Source: SHVO01 sp041919675
GTDB taxonomy: Bacteria > Pseudomonadota > Alphaproteobacteria > Rhodospirillales > Rhodospirillaceae
Assembly: GCA_041919675.1 (NCBI GenBank)
Contig: JAYRTJ010000002.1
Span: 1-64,000, forward strand
Reading direction: 5' to 3'
DNA: 64,000 nucleotides
A program made the position numbers and the translations under genes. Position 1 is the stretch's first letter. Each line of letters begins with the position of its first letter. Below the pieces are notes generated by a model. It was not told where the DNA came from. It worked only from the letters and a program-made list of their open reading frames with translations, and did no database searches. Positions 7,122 through 15,916 of this stretch are shown here, one piece after another.

Positions 7122-9989
7122 TTACATCCGGAAGCGGATGCCCGCGCGGAACACGCGGCCAAGGGCGTCATAGACGCCTTGGTTGGTGGAGATGGTGCCG
7201 TAAGCGCTGCCCGCCGGGCCGCCCGGAACGATCACCGGGTCCTTGTTCGTGATGTTCTTGACGTTAAGGAACGTTTCGACATCCAGACCGTCGTCGCCGT
7301 AACTGCTGAGTTTGTAGGCGATGTTGGTGTCCCAATAGAACGCCCCCGCCAGATGGTTGTTGTTGATGGTGCGGTTGCTGGCCGTAGAGGTGGGGCAGCC
7401 GGTGGTGCACTCGATATTCGAGTTCAAGATGGTGCCGCTGCTGACGCCGCGGCCCGTCAAAGTGAACGTGAACGGATCGTTGGAATAGGTGGCCGAGATC
7501 CGATAGGTCCAGCTCGGCGTTTCATCGCCATCGTTTTGGCCGGCGGTATCCGTCGGCGCGACGATGCCGTCGTTCTCATAATTCTTGATGTAATGAGACG
7601 CCAGCAGGCGGAACGAGAGGTTGCCGTTCATGCTGTCGCTAAGGTCCGACAGGGCCATGCGATAGCTGACGTCGAAGTCGAGACCGCGCGCTTCCTTGAC
7701 CGCCAGGTTGAACGGCGAGATCGAGATGCGCGAGATGATCGGCGCGCCGCCCGGGCTGGTGCCGCGCGTGATCGCCGCGCAGTACTGCTGGATGCCTTCG
7801 AAGCAGAAGTCGACGATCTGCTGCGCGCCCACGGTGCCGATGGCGCCCTTGATCTTGATGTTGAAGTAATCGACCGACGCCTGGAAGCCCGGAATGAAAG
7901 TGGGCTGCAGCACGACGCCCAGACCGAGGGTTTTGGCCTTTTCCGGATCCAGCGCGAGGTTGCCGGTATTGAAGCCGGTGTACTGGATCGACTGGCGGCC
8001 GTTGAACGGATCGATGACGGTGTTGGTGTTCGACGTGCCGGCGGCGAACAGCTCCTGCAGGTTCGGCGCCCGGATGTCACGCGAATAGGTGCCGCGGAGG
8101 CGGATGTCCGGCACCGGCGACCAGGTCGAGCCGACCTTGTAGGTCGTCACGAAACCGGACGTCGAATAGTCCGTGAAACGCACGGCGGCGTTCAGGTCGA
8201 GCTGCTGCTCGATCAGCGGCACCACGGTTTCGAGGAACCCTTCGGTCACGTTGTACTTGCCGAAGCTCGGCAGGAAATTGCCCACGAACCAGCCGGCGCG
8301 GTAGGCCGGGTCCACGTCGCCGGAGACTTTCTCGATGCGGTGTTCGGCGCCGAACGCGAGAGACACGGGGCCGGCCCACAGGTCGAAGGGCTCGCCGGAG
8401 ACCGAGAACGCGCCCACATCCTGCGCGAAGCGCTGGTTGCGGTACGGATCGTCGATCAGATAGTTGAGCGCCGCCTCGCTGTTGACGCCGGTGCCCATGC
8501 GGTTGAAGGGCACGCAGGCGGGGTCGTCGTTGGTCGTGCTGGCGTCCGCGTTGATGCGGCAGACGATGACGCCCGCGGCGTTGCGGATCGCGTCGGTGGC
8601 GTTCGCGAGGCGCGTGTTGTTGGTGATGTCGACCACGGATTCATGCGTGCGCGTGATGCCCTTCTGATAGTAGGCGTCCCACGTCCAGGTCGTGTCCATC
8701 GCTTCCGTGTCGCCGTTGATGCCCACGACATAGCGGGTCGTATAGCGGCGGTTGTCGGTGCGGCGCAGCGGCAGATCGCCGTTCATGCTGCCCATGCTGA
8801 ACTGCGACAGGCCCAGCGCATCCACACGCGACTTGACGGCGGCCGGGATGAACGCGTTGTCCGAACGGATAATGATATTGGCCTGGTTGAACTGATAGCC
8901 GGTCACGCCGTCGGAATCGGTGTAGTTCCACGACGCCTGGCCGAACACTTCGATATTGTCGGCGATATCGTAGCTGACGCGCGTGAACAGGCCTTCGCGG
9001 TGTTCGGCGGGATCGAGCGCCTGCACGTTGTTGAACTGGTTCGACTTCCAATCGCCGCCGACCATCCACGGATCGAGGCGTGTCGAGCCGTAGTTGAACT
9101 GATAGGGTGTGCCGCCCGGACCGAAAGCGGTGCCGGCGAGCGCGGTGTTGGTGATGATGCCGCCGATCGTGGCCTGGCTGAGGGCCGCGCCGCACACATT
9201 GAGGCGTTCCGGGGTGCCGTTCGTGGCGGTGTAGGCCGGGTTGTTGATCTGATAGCAGCCCTGATTGTTCCAATCGCGGTTGGACGGCACGTTGTTGATG
9301 CCGTGACGGTCGGCGATTTCGCCGCTGAAGATCACGTGGCCGCGATCATTGGCGAACGGCGTGCCGCCGGCGAGCGAGACTTTCCAGTTCGCGCCGTCGC
9401 CATAGGTCGTGAGGCCGCCTTCAACGGCGCCCTTGAAGCCCGTGAAGTCCTTGTCGAGGATGAAGTTGACGACGCCGGACACGGCGTCGGAACCGTAGGC
9501 CGCCGAGGCGCCGCCGGTCACGACGTCGACGCGCTCCACCAGCATCTGCGGGAAGTTGTTCACGTCGACGATGCTGTTGAGGGTCGAGGGCACCGAGCGC
9601 TGGCCGTCCATGAGGACCAGCGTGCGGTTCGCACCCAGCGCACGCAGGTTGATCGAGTTCACGCCGGCGGTGCCCGAGGAGGCCGAGGTGCTCGAGCCTT
9701 GCGGGGTCGTCGAGTTGGCGACCGACGGCAGATCGTTCACGAAGTCGGCGAGGTTTTCGGCCGGCGACTGCAGGAGTTCTTCGATCCCCACGACCGTCAG
9801 CGGCGTCGGCGCCTGGTACCCGTCGCGCACGACGCGGGTCCCGGTGACGACGATTTCATCGACCGGACCGGCTTGCGCCTGCTGGGCCTGCGCGAAGGCC
9901 GGCGCGGCTATGGACATTGCCAGCGCGGTCGCGCTCACCGTCGATACGAGCGCGCGGCGGCGGTTGGTCGTCTTGAAGACTGTAAGCAT
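7122..9989 (-). CDS. TonB-dependent outer membrane receptor
   Basis: 955 residues from the ATG at 9989, preceded by a GGGGGAA Shine-Dalgarno. Signal peptide at about 1-33 (APAFAQA), then a TonB-box-like DEIVVTGTRV near 45-54, a plug domain (VERVDVVTGGASAAYGSDAVSGVVNFI) and a long beta-barrel ending FRAGIRFRM. Several cysteines occur in pairs in the predicted extracellular loops. The family takes up siderophores, vitamin B12, glycans or other scarce substrates, driven by TonB-ExbBD. The substrate is unknown here. It is the last gene of a five-gene run of exported proteins and is separated from the preceding gene by 127 bp with a nested inverted repeat. Confidence 0.93.
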   Translation of the reverse strand: MLTVFKTTNRRRALVSTVSATALAMSIAAPAFAQAQQAQAGPVDEIVVTGTRVVRDGYQAPTPLTVVGIEELLQSPAENLADFVNDLPSVANSTTPQGSSTSASSGTAGVNSINLRALGANRTLVLMDGQRSVPSTLNSIVDVNNFPQMLVERVDVVTGGASAAYGSDAVSGVVNFILDKDFTGFKGAVEGGLTTYGDGANWKVSLAGGTPFANDRGHVIFSGEIADRHGINNVPSNRDWNNQGCYQINNPAYTATNGTPERLNVCGAALSQATIGGIITNTALAGTAFGPGGTPYQFNYGSTRLDPWMVGGDWKSNQFNNVQALDPAEHREGLFTRVSYDIADNIEVFGQASWNYTDSDGVTGYQFNQANIIIRSDNAFIPAAVKSRVDALGLSQFSMGSMNGDLPLRRTDNRRYTTRYVVGINGDTEAMDTTWTWDAYYQKGITRTHESVVDITNNTRLANATDAIRNAAGVIVCRINADASTTNDDPACVPFNRMGTGVNSEAALNYLIDDPYRNQRFAQDVGAFSVSGEPFDLWAGPVSLAFGAEHRIEKVSGDVDPAYRAGWFVGNFLPSFGKYNVTEGFLETVVPLIEQQLDLNAAVRFTDYSTSGFVTTYKVGSTWSPVPDIRLRGTYSRDIRAPNLQELFAAGTSNTNTVIDPFNGRQSIQYTGFNTGNLALDPEKAKTLGLGVVLQPTFIPGFQASVDYFNIKIKGAIGTVGAQQIVDFCFEGIQQYCAAITRGTSPGGAPIISRISISPFNLAVKEARGLDFDVSYRMALSDLSDSMNGNLSFRLLASHYIKNYENDGIVAPTDTAGQNDGDETPSWTYRISATYSNDPFTFTLTGRGVSSGTILNSNIECTTGCPTSTASNRTINNNHLAGAFYWDTNIAYKLSSYGDDGLDVETFLNVKNITNKDPVIVPGGPAGSAYGTISTNQGVYDALGRVFRAGIRFRM

Positions 9990-10033
9990 TTTCCCCCCAA
10001 AGGTGACGATGAAACAAAACGAAACCGGATGTG

Positions 10034-10107
10034 AGACCCGGCTTTCTTCCCTCACTGGCCGCAGATATCCCGCGCCCCTAATACGCGGGATCACTCCGGC
10101 CGGGTCT
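10034..10107. repeat. nested inverted repeat between PF03640 gene and receptor gene
   Basis: Outer arms AGACCCGGC and GCCGGGTCT (10034-10042 and 10099-10107) enclose inner arms ATCCCGCG and CGCGGGAT (from about 10067 and 10084). No T-run follows on either strand, so it is not a standard terminator; it may be a processing or attenuation structure. Confidence 0.6.
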
Positions 10108-10116
10108 TAAGAACTC

Positions 10117-11496
10117 TTACGGATGCGCGATCGCCCACACGAGCGTCGCGACGCCGTCCATCGGTGTGCCCACGTCGACGATCTTCTTGGCGTCGAACGA
10201 AAGCTCCATGTTGTAGGTGTCGTGGCCGAGCATATCGCCGGGCTTCTTGTCGCCGGCGAAGGTGTAGAGCGCGTAGCCCATGTAGGCCCACTGCTTCTGC
10301 CCGTCGTCGCGCGTGTAGACCGTCCAATAGCCTTGCGGCTGCGCGGTGGCCGGCGCGAGGAACGGCTTCCACTGATCGCAGGCCTCGCCGCAGCGCGACT
10401 TGGTGCCGATATCGCGGCCGACGGCCGGGCGATGCGGCTGGCCGCGGTGCAGGCTGTGACCGCCGCCGGACTGATAGATGTGACCGTCACGCTTATAAAG
10501 CGTCATGCCCGCTTCGGTGGCCCAGGTGTAGCCCTGGTTCAAGGTCGGCTGCAGCTTCACGCCGTCCGGCAGGAAGTGCTTCTGCACGGCCGCGGCTTTA
10601 AAGCGCGCATCGGCGCCGACGCCGTAAGAGTCGCCGAATTTCTGGTCTTCGTCGTAGCTGTAAAGACCCTGGCCCTTGTAGGCCCACTGCGAGGTGCCGT
10701 CATCGCGCGCGATGATGGTGAAGTCGCCGATGGGGAAGCCGATCGCCGGCGCGGCAAGCGGCGTCCAGCCGACGTTGGTCAGCTTCTTCTCGTCCTTCGC
10801 GGCGCCGTCGAACACATAGAGCGTGTGACGGCGGTGATCGACGAGACCGAGGGTGGATGATTCCAGGATCTCTTCGATCTGCACGCCGTTCGGCACCGCG
10901 CCGAATTTCTCGCCGGCGGGATACATCAGCGCCGGCTGCCAATTCTCCGGCATCGGCTTGTCCTTGCCGCCGGCGCGGCCGCCCGAACCGCGGATGCCGC
11001 CGCCGACCATCTTGCCCGAACCGTCCATGCGTTTCGCGCCGAAGCGCGCGGCGCTGTTGCCGGCCAGCGAACCCGGATCGACGTCTTCAGTGTAGGTGTA
11101 GAGCGGACGGCCCTGAACCGCCCATTGCTTGGCGCCGTCGGCGCGCGTGATGATCGACCAATCCCCAAACGCCGTCGATCCTGCGATGGGCGTCACCGGC
11201 TTGAACTTCTCGGTGCATTCCGCCGCGCAGTTGGACTTGCCGGGCGCATCGAGCTTGTAGGTGTACATCGTCATGCCGCGCGCGTCGGTGTAGGCGACTT
11301 CGTCGCGGAAGACGACCGAGGCTGTTTCCTTGCCCAGGTCCCAGCCCTGACCGCGTCCGAGCGCCTGCAGGGTGATGCCCGGCGGCGTGGTGTAGACCGG
11401 GCGCTTGGCGCCTTTATCGGCGGCCTCGGCGCCGGCGGCGAACACAAGCGCCGCGGCCGCGACGCCGACCTTCAACATGATCTTCAACTGACTCAT
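10117..11496 (-). CDS. PF03640/COG4315 secreted-repeat protein
   Basis: 459 residues with a signal peptide (1-25). It carries at least five copies of the Tyr-x-aromatic-x-x-Asp motif that defines the COG4315 'secreted repeat' family: YTYKLD, YTYTED, YSYDED, YTFAGD and related LYVFDG. Two blocks contain the CAAEC or CGEAC cysteine pair followed by W/F-K-P, as in this family. A Gly-rich linker lies near residue 165-180. The function of the family is not known; members often occur near redox or transport genes. It is the fourth of five exported proteins in the run and precedes the TonB receptor. Confidence 0.85.
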   Translation of the reverse strand: MSQLKIMLKVGVAAAALVFAAGAEAADKGAKRPVYTTPPGITLQALGRGQGWDLGKETASVVFRDEVAYTDARGMTMYTYKLDAPGKSNCAAECTEKFKPVTPIAGSTAFGDWSIITRADGAKQWAVQGRPLYTYTEDVDPGSLAGNSAARFGAKRMDGSGKMVGGGIRGSGGRAGGKDKPMPENWQPALMYPAGEKFGAVPNGVQIEEILESSTLGLVDHRRHTLYVFDGAAKDEKKLTNVGWTPLAAPAIGFPIGDFTIIARDDGTSQWAYKGQGLYSYDEDQKFGDSYGVGADARFKAAAVQKHFLPDGVKLQPTLNQGYTWATEAGMTLYKRDGHIYQSGGGHSLHRGQPHRPAVGRDIGTKSRCGEACDQWKPFLAPATAQPQGYWTVYTRDDGQKQWAYMGYALYTFAGDKKPGDMLGHDTYNMELSFDAKKIVDVGTPMDGVATLVWAIAHP

Positions 11497-11520
11497 AACC
11501 GCTCTCCCTCGCTTAACCGG

Positions 11521-12846
11521 TCAGGCCAAAATTTCAGTCACGGGCTTCTGCGTCTGGTTCGAGAGCGATCCCCACGTGCTCATCGAGACGCCGAAGCCCT
11601 GCATCACCGTCAGACCCATGCGCGTGGCCGGGTCGCCCGCGAACGGGATATGCAGGCCCGTCTTGAAGCGGCCGCCCGCGTTGCCGATGGTCATGACGGG
11701 AAGATTGTCCATGGTGTGCGTGCGCGCGTAGCCATGGTCGGTCTGCCACAGGATCAGCGTGCGGTCGAGAACGCTGCCCGCGCCCTCCTTCTGATTTTGA
11801 AGCGTGGTCAGGAAGTCCGCGCACACCTGGTTGGCCCACAGGATGAACCAGGTCACTTCCTTCTGGTAGCCGAGCTTCTCGTCGATCGGCTCTTCATGCG
11901 TATAGCCGTGCCAGCCGTTGGTCGAGCCGGGCTTGCGGGCGCCTTGCGCATCCATGAACACGTTGAACACGCGCGTTTGGCCGCAAGCGACCGCGTTGGC
12001 CAAAAGGTCGGCGAACAGCTTGGTGTTGGTGGAGACCTGCGCGACCTCCTCGCCGGGCTGAACTTCCTGCTTGGCGCCCGGCACATGGCAGGCCGGCAGC
12101 GGCGCGGGCTTTTCCAGCTTCATCGCCAGCTGGTTTTCGATCTGGCGCACGGAGGAGAAATATTCGTCGAGGCGCGCGCGGTCGGACGCGCCGAGCTGAG
12201 CCATGATCGCGTGACGCTGGTCGGAGACCGCCGACAGCACGCTTCGCTTCGCGACGACTTTCGCATCCGGGGTGAATTCGCCGGCGTTCGGATCCTGGAA
12301 CTCGGGTCCGAAGATGCGCTTGTACAAGGCGTCGGGCGACGGCTCCGACGGATTGACGGCGGCGCCCGCGCGCTTGCTGTAGCTGCGGCGGTCACCCATC
12401 AGCGAAACCTCGAGGGAGCGGAAGCGCGTCCGCGTGCCGATGGAATCGGCGATGATGCTGTCGACGGACGGGCCGCTGTCGCGTCCCGTCGGAATGCCGC
12501 CGAGGCTGGCGATCTGCGCGCCGGTGCGGTGCGTTTCCACCGGACGCCCGTCGAGGAAGTAATTCGCGCCGCTGACGACGTTCATCCGTTCCTTGAACGG
12601 GTCGAACACCTTCAGTTCGATATTGTGGTTATAGCCCTTGCCGACACGGTCCGGGATCCAGCGGCCGGGATTGAATCCGAGATACTGAAGCCAGGTTCCG
12701 AAGACGGTGGGCAGCGCCGCGCCGCTTTGCGCGAGCGCGGTGCCGTTCGTATTCAGGAAGGCGTCGAGAAACGGCAGGCCGACCGTGACGGCGGCGCCGC
12801 CCATCATGCCTTTCAGGACGTTTCTGCGATTCTGCAATTTGCTCAT
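11521..12846 (-). CDS. DUF1552 protein with twin-arginine-like leader
   Basis: 441 residues. The N-terminus NRRNVLKG followed by a hydrophobic stretch resembles a Tat signal, which would export a folded, possibly cofactor-bearing protein. The rest matches DUF1552 (GTWLQYLGFNPGRWIPD, QTDHGYARTHTMDNLPV, GGRFKTGLHIPF). DUF1552 genes are best known from Planctomycetes and some Proteobacteria, nearly always next to DUF1592-type genes, as here. The late part resembles the alkaline-phosphatase-like/DUF1501 type of fold, but I cannot confirm catalytic residues. Function unknown. It starts 16 bases after the DUF1592 gene, so the two are likely one operon. Confidence 0.85.
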   Translation of the reverse strand: MSKLQNRRNVLKGMMGGAAVTVGLPFLDAFLNTNGTALAQSGAALPTVFGTWLQYLGFNPGRWIPDRVGKGYNHNIELKVFDPFKERMNVVSGANYFLDGRPVETHRTGAQIASLGGIPTGRDSGPSVDSIIADSIGTRTRFRSLEVSLMGDRRSYSKRAGAAVNPSEPSPDALYKRIFGPEFQDPNAGEFTPDAKVVAKRSVLSAVSDQRHAIMAQLGASDRARLDEYFSSVRQIENQLAMKLEKPAPLPACHVPGAKQEVQPGEEVAQVSTNTKLFADLLANAVACGQTRVFNVFMDAQGARKPGSTNGWHGYTHEEPIDEKLGYQKEVTWFILWANQVCADFLTTLQNQKEGAGSVLDRTLILWQTDHGYARTHTMDNLPVMTIGNAGGRFKTGLHIPFAGDPATRMGLTVMQGFGVSMSTWGSLSNQTQKPVTEILA

Positions 12847-12862
12847 TCTCGTCTCTCCTCGC

Positions 12863-14554
12863 CTATTCGGCGGATGCGGTCTGCGTCGCCGCCGGCGGCG
12901 CGGTGCGATAGAATTCGGGGCTGGTGGCGATACGCTTCATCAGGTCCGGCACCACGTATCCTCCAGCGGTGAAATCGGCTTTCAGCTTCGCGACCCAGGG
13001 CGCCTCGCCTTTCGCCGGCTTGCGGCCGAGCGCGTAGGAACTGAGACGATCCACCAGGCACGCCGTGGCGGAGGCGTTGTCGTGCAGCGCGAGGCCGAGT
13101 TCGTAGGAGTTGTTGAACGTCTTGCCGTCGAGCGTGCCGCTGGTGTCGATGGGCTCGCCGTTCTCCGTGGTGCGATAGGCGCCCGAGCCGTCGAAGCTCT
13201 CGAGCGCGAGACCCATCGGATCGGTGATCTTGTGACAGCCGGCGCACATCGGTTCCTTCGAGTGCGCCGTCAAACGCTCGCGGGCGGTCTTGTAGGAGGT
13301 CGTATCGTTGACCAGCGTGAAGTCCACGTTGCCCGGCGGCGCGGGAACCTTCTGGCACAAAAGGATTTCGCGGATCGCCTTGCCGCGAACGGTGGCCGAG
13401 CTGCGGTTCGCGGGCGAGTGCAGCGCGCTGAAGCTGGCGTGGCTCAGGATCCCGCCGCGCGGATCGTCGGCGGAGAATTCAAAGGCCTGCCACGGATCGA
13501 CCGCGCCGTTCGGGCGGTCGTTGACCACCGGCACGCGGTAGATGGCCCCGAGCGAGGAGGTGAGGAACGTTTTCTTGGTCGTGAAGACATCGCGGTAGTC
13601 GGCGCGGTTGGCGATGAGCAGATCCACCAGCGTGCGCAATGTCTGTTCCTGTGCGTCCATCGCCTCGCGGCGGCTGAACATCGGATAGATCAGATTGTCT
13701 TTGCGCAAGGATTCGAAGTCCTCGAAATGGAACATATCGGCGAAGAAGGCGCGTATGCCGGCTTCGACGCGGTGAGACGCCATCATGCGCTCGACCTGGC
13801 GCTCGAGGCCCTTGGGCGTATCGAGCTCGCCCTTTTGCGCGGCGTTCAGGAGCTGCGCATCCGGCGCGGCGTTCCACAGGAAGAAACTCAGCTGGCTGGC
13901 CTTGGAGTAGCCGTCGAGCACGCTCTGGCCGCCGGCGGCTTTCGTGACCTGCGGCGCGCGGAACAGGAACTGCGGCGAGGACAGCATCGCCGAAAGGCTC
14001 ATGGCCAGGCCGTCATGGAAGCTGTTCAGCTTCGTGCCGGCGGCGTTCGCGGCGTTGACGTAGGCGGTGACTTCGGGCGCCGTCATCGGGCGGCGGAAAA
14101 GCAGGCGTCCGACGTTGGACAGGAAAGCCTTCGCGCATGCGTCGTCCGGGGCCTTGTCGCTGGCCGGCTTGCAGGGGATCAGCATCGCGCGGTTTTTCTT
14201 GTCGAGCACGACCTGCGCGGCGATCGCATCGGCCATGGCGTCATACTGCTCCATGCCGGCGCTGGTCACACCGACGCCGGAAGAGCCGATGGCAAGCAGG
14301 CCGTCGATGCGCAAATCCGGTTCGAAGCGTCCGCCGAGATCGATGGTCGGGCCGAAGATATCGGCGACGGTGGCGCGGTATTGCGCGGGCGTCAGGCGCG
14401 GCACCGCGGCGGGCGCGGGTTCGAAACCGGCGGCGGCCTGCGCGGCCGGCTTCGCGGCGGGCGGCGCGTCCGCCGCCGGCGCGCAGGCCGCGAGGACAGC
14501 GGCGATACAGCCCGCCGAGACGGCTTTCAGGACGACGGAACGCTTTACGTGCAT
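12863..14554 (-). CDS. DUF1592/DUF1588-type lipoprotein with CxxCH motif
   Basis: 563 residues from the ATG at 14554 (GGAAAAG seven bases upstream). Residues 1-24 form a lipoprotein signal with lipobox LAAC. The mature protein has the domain order of planctomycete-type DUF1587/1595/1592/1588/1585 proteins: LTPAQYRATVADIFG, LFRRPMTAPEV, LSFFLWNAAPD, NRADYRDVFT, then CAGCH at about 437-441 and DPMGLALESFD. CAGCH fits a haem c attachment site, so this may be a membrane-anchored periplasmic cytochrome. No enzyme activity has been firmly assigned to the family as far as I know. It lies 27 bases after the unknown gene and just before the DUF1552 gene. Confidence 0.85.
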   Translation of the reverse strand: MHVKRSVVLKAVSAGCIAAVLAACAPAADAPPAAKPAAQAAAGFEPAPAAVPRLTPAQYRATVADIFGPTIDLGGRFEPDLRIDGLLAIGSSGVGVTSAGMEQYDAMADAIAAQVVLDKKNRAMLIPCKPASDKAPDDACAKAFLSNVGRLLFRRPMTAPEVTAYVNAANAAGTKLNSFHDGLAMSLSAMLSSPQFLFRAPQVTKAAGGQSVLDGYSKASQLSFFLWNAAPDAQLLNAAQKGELDTPKGLERQVERMMASHRVEAGIRAFFADMFHFEDFESLRKDNLIYPMFSRREAMDAQEQTLRTLVDLLIANRADYRDVFTTKKTFLTSSLGAIYRVPVVNDRPNGAVDPWQAFEFSADDPRGGILSHASFSALHSPANRSSATVRGKAIREILLCQKVPAPPGNVDFTLVNDTTSYKTARERLTAHSKEPMCAGCHKITDPMGLALESFDGSGAYRTTENGEPIDTSGTLDGKTFNNSYELGLALHDNASATACLVDRLSSYALGRKPAKGEAPWVAKLKADFTAGGYVVPDLMKRIATSPEFYRTAPPAATQTASAE

Positions 14555-14580
14555 TGAAAACTTTTCCATGTGGCGCTGGC

Positions 14581-15681
14581 TTATTTCACTTCGGCGCTTT
14601 GGTAGCGCAGGTGCGGCGTTTCCTGGACGAAGGCCGGAACCGCGGTGATGCGATAGGCCGTCGAGATCGACATATTCATGCCGGTCTTCGGATCCGGGTC
14701 GGCGTCGGCGGCCTTTTTCATCGCGTAGTAGAGGCCGGGGCGGTCGCCCACGATGCCGTTGTGCGAGAAGGCGAAGTAGATCTCCGTCCACGGCTGATAG
14801 CCGCCGAGCAACCCATCGAGCGTATCGCCCTTCAGCATCTTGAGACGCAGATGCGTGTTCTTGAGATTGAGCACCGGCGAGCTGAGCGCGTTCCACAGGA
14901 GGCTGAGCGGCTTGTGTTCGGTGACTTTGAGCTCGCCGTCCTTGATCTCGGCCTTGAACTCATTGTGCGAGCGCGGATCCGGATCGACGCGGTAGGTCAT
15001 GAAGTGGCGCGGCGAGCCGTCGAGATTGGACTTCAGGTATTCCAGCGCGCGCGTGAGGCGGATCGTGACGGGACCGTCCTTGTCGATGTCCTCGCCGGTG
15101 ATGGTGATCAGCCAGGCCGGCTGCGAATCTTTCAGCTGCACCCAGATCCATTCGCCGTACGCCGACGGCGCGTCCCAGCTGCCGCGGAAGTTCTGATTAC
15201 ATCCGATGGCGCGCGAGAGCATGTTGTCCACGCCCTTCTCGCCGGTCTGCGGATCGGTGAAGGACACCTCGCCGTCCTTGCCGTCGAGATTGAAGCCGTA
15301 GCCGACTTTCGAGGTCACGAACTTGAGGCCGGGATCTTTCGTGGCTTCCGGGTGCGTGTAGGCGTTGACGTTCTGGCCGCCGATGATCGCGCGGGCGTTG
15401 ACGATGGCGTTGATGCGCTCCTCGCCGTCGCCGCCCTTGGCCCATTCGGACATCATCGACTTCACTTCGTCGGGCTTGTAGCCGAGGCCCTGGAGGATGA
15501 CCGCGTACTGACCGGCCTGGTCGTCGGGATTCACGCCGCCCGGGCAATCCCCGTCCCGCGAATTGAGTTGCTGGGAGAAATAGCTGACGACATAGCTGCG
15601 CGATTCCAGCGCATGAGCGGCCGCCGCCTGACCCAGCAGCGACGCACCGGCGACGCCGGCGCCAAGAACCCAACGAAACAT
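14581..15681 (-). CDS. secreted protein of unknown function, first gene of the DUF1592/DUF1552 run
   Basis: 366 residues from the ATG at 15681 (GAGG upstream); the frame extends to 15708 without good support. A signal peptide covers about 1-26 (hydrophobic GAGVAGASLLGQAAAAHA). I do not recognise the mature protein. It has GDCPGG near residue 44 and a second Cys in AIGCNQNF, a TITGEDIDKDG segment, and a C-terminal MSISTAYRITAVPAF. It contains no obvious membrane spans. Being first in a run with DUF1592, DUF1552, PF03640 and TonB receptor genes, it probably works with them in the periplasm or at the cell surface. A similar protein may be a constant partner of the DUF1552/DUF1592 pair. Confidence 0.75.
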   Translation of the reverse strand: MFRWVLGAGVAGASLLGQAAAAHALESRSYVVSYFSQQLNSRDGDCPGGVNPDDQAGQYAVILQGLGYKPDEVKSMMSEWAKGGDGEERINAIVNARAIIGGQNVNAYTHPEATKDPGLKFVTSKVGYGFNLDGKDGEVSFTDPQTGEKGVDNMLSRAIGCNQNFRGSWDAPSAYGEWIWVQLKDSQPAWLITITGEDIDKDGPVTIRLTRALEYLKSNLDGSPRHFMTYRVDPDPRSHNEFKAEIKDGELKVTEHKPLSLLWNALSSPVLNLKNTHLRLKMLKGDTLDGLLGGYQPWTEIYFAFSHNGIVGDRPGLYYAMKKAADADPDPKTGMNMSISTAYRITAVPAFVQETPHLRYQSAEVK

Positions 15682-15859
15682 TCTGGCCTCCACGACCACA
15701 TCCTCCACACCACGAGCCGCGCCTCCGCCACCTCGGATCGCGAGGGCGGGCGCTGCAAAGCCGTACTACATAGATGAGTGTAACATTCTAATCCCCCCGT
15801 CCTATTTCAGATTTGAAACAGGCTGATTTTGGAATAGGCGGCTTTCCGCTTGCTGCGCC

Positions 15860-15893
15860 GCAAAAAAAGGGAGGGCTTGGCGGCCCTCCCTTC
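15860..15893 (-). terminator. Rho-independent terminator of the exported methyltransferase gene
   Basis: 10-bp stem (15867-15876 with 15883-15892) and 6-base loop, followed on the minus strand by seven T. It lies 25 bases after the methyltransferase stop. Confidence 0.9.
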
Positions 15894-15916
15894 GCGAATG
15901 GGGCGGAATCAGGCCG

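Noticed and set aside
7179..10034. Long open frame (951 codons) on the + strand opposite the TonB receptor
   Set aside because: High GC keeps the opposite frame open. Its residues (Arg, Ala, Val, Asp runs) lack any domain, while the minus strand has clear plug and barrel motifs.
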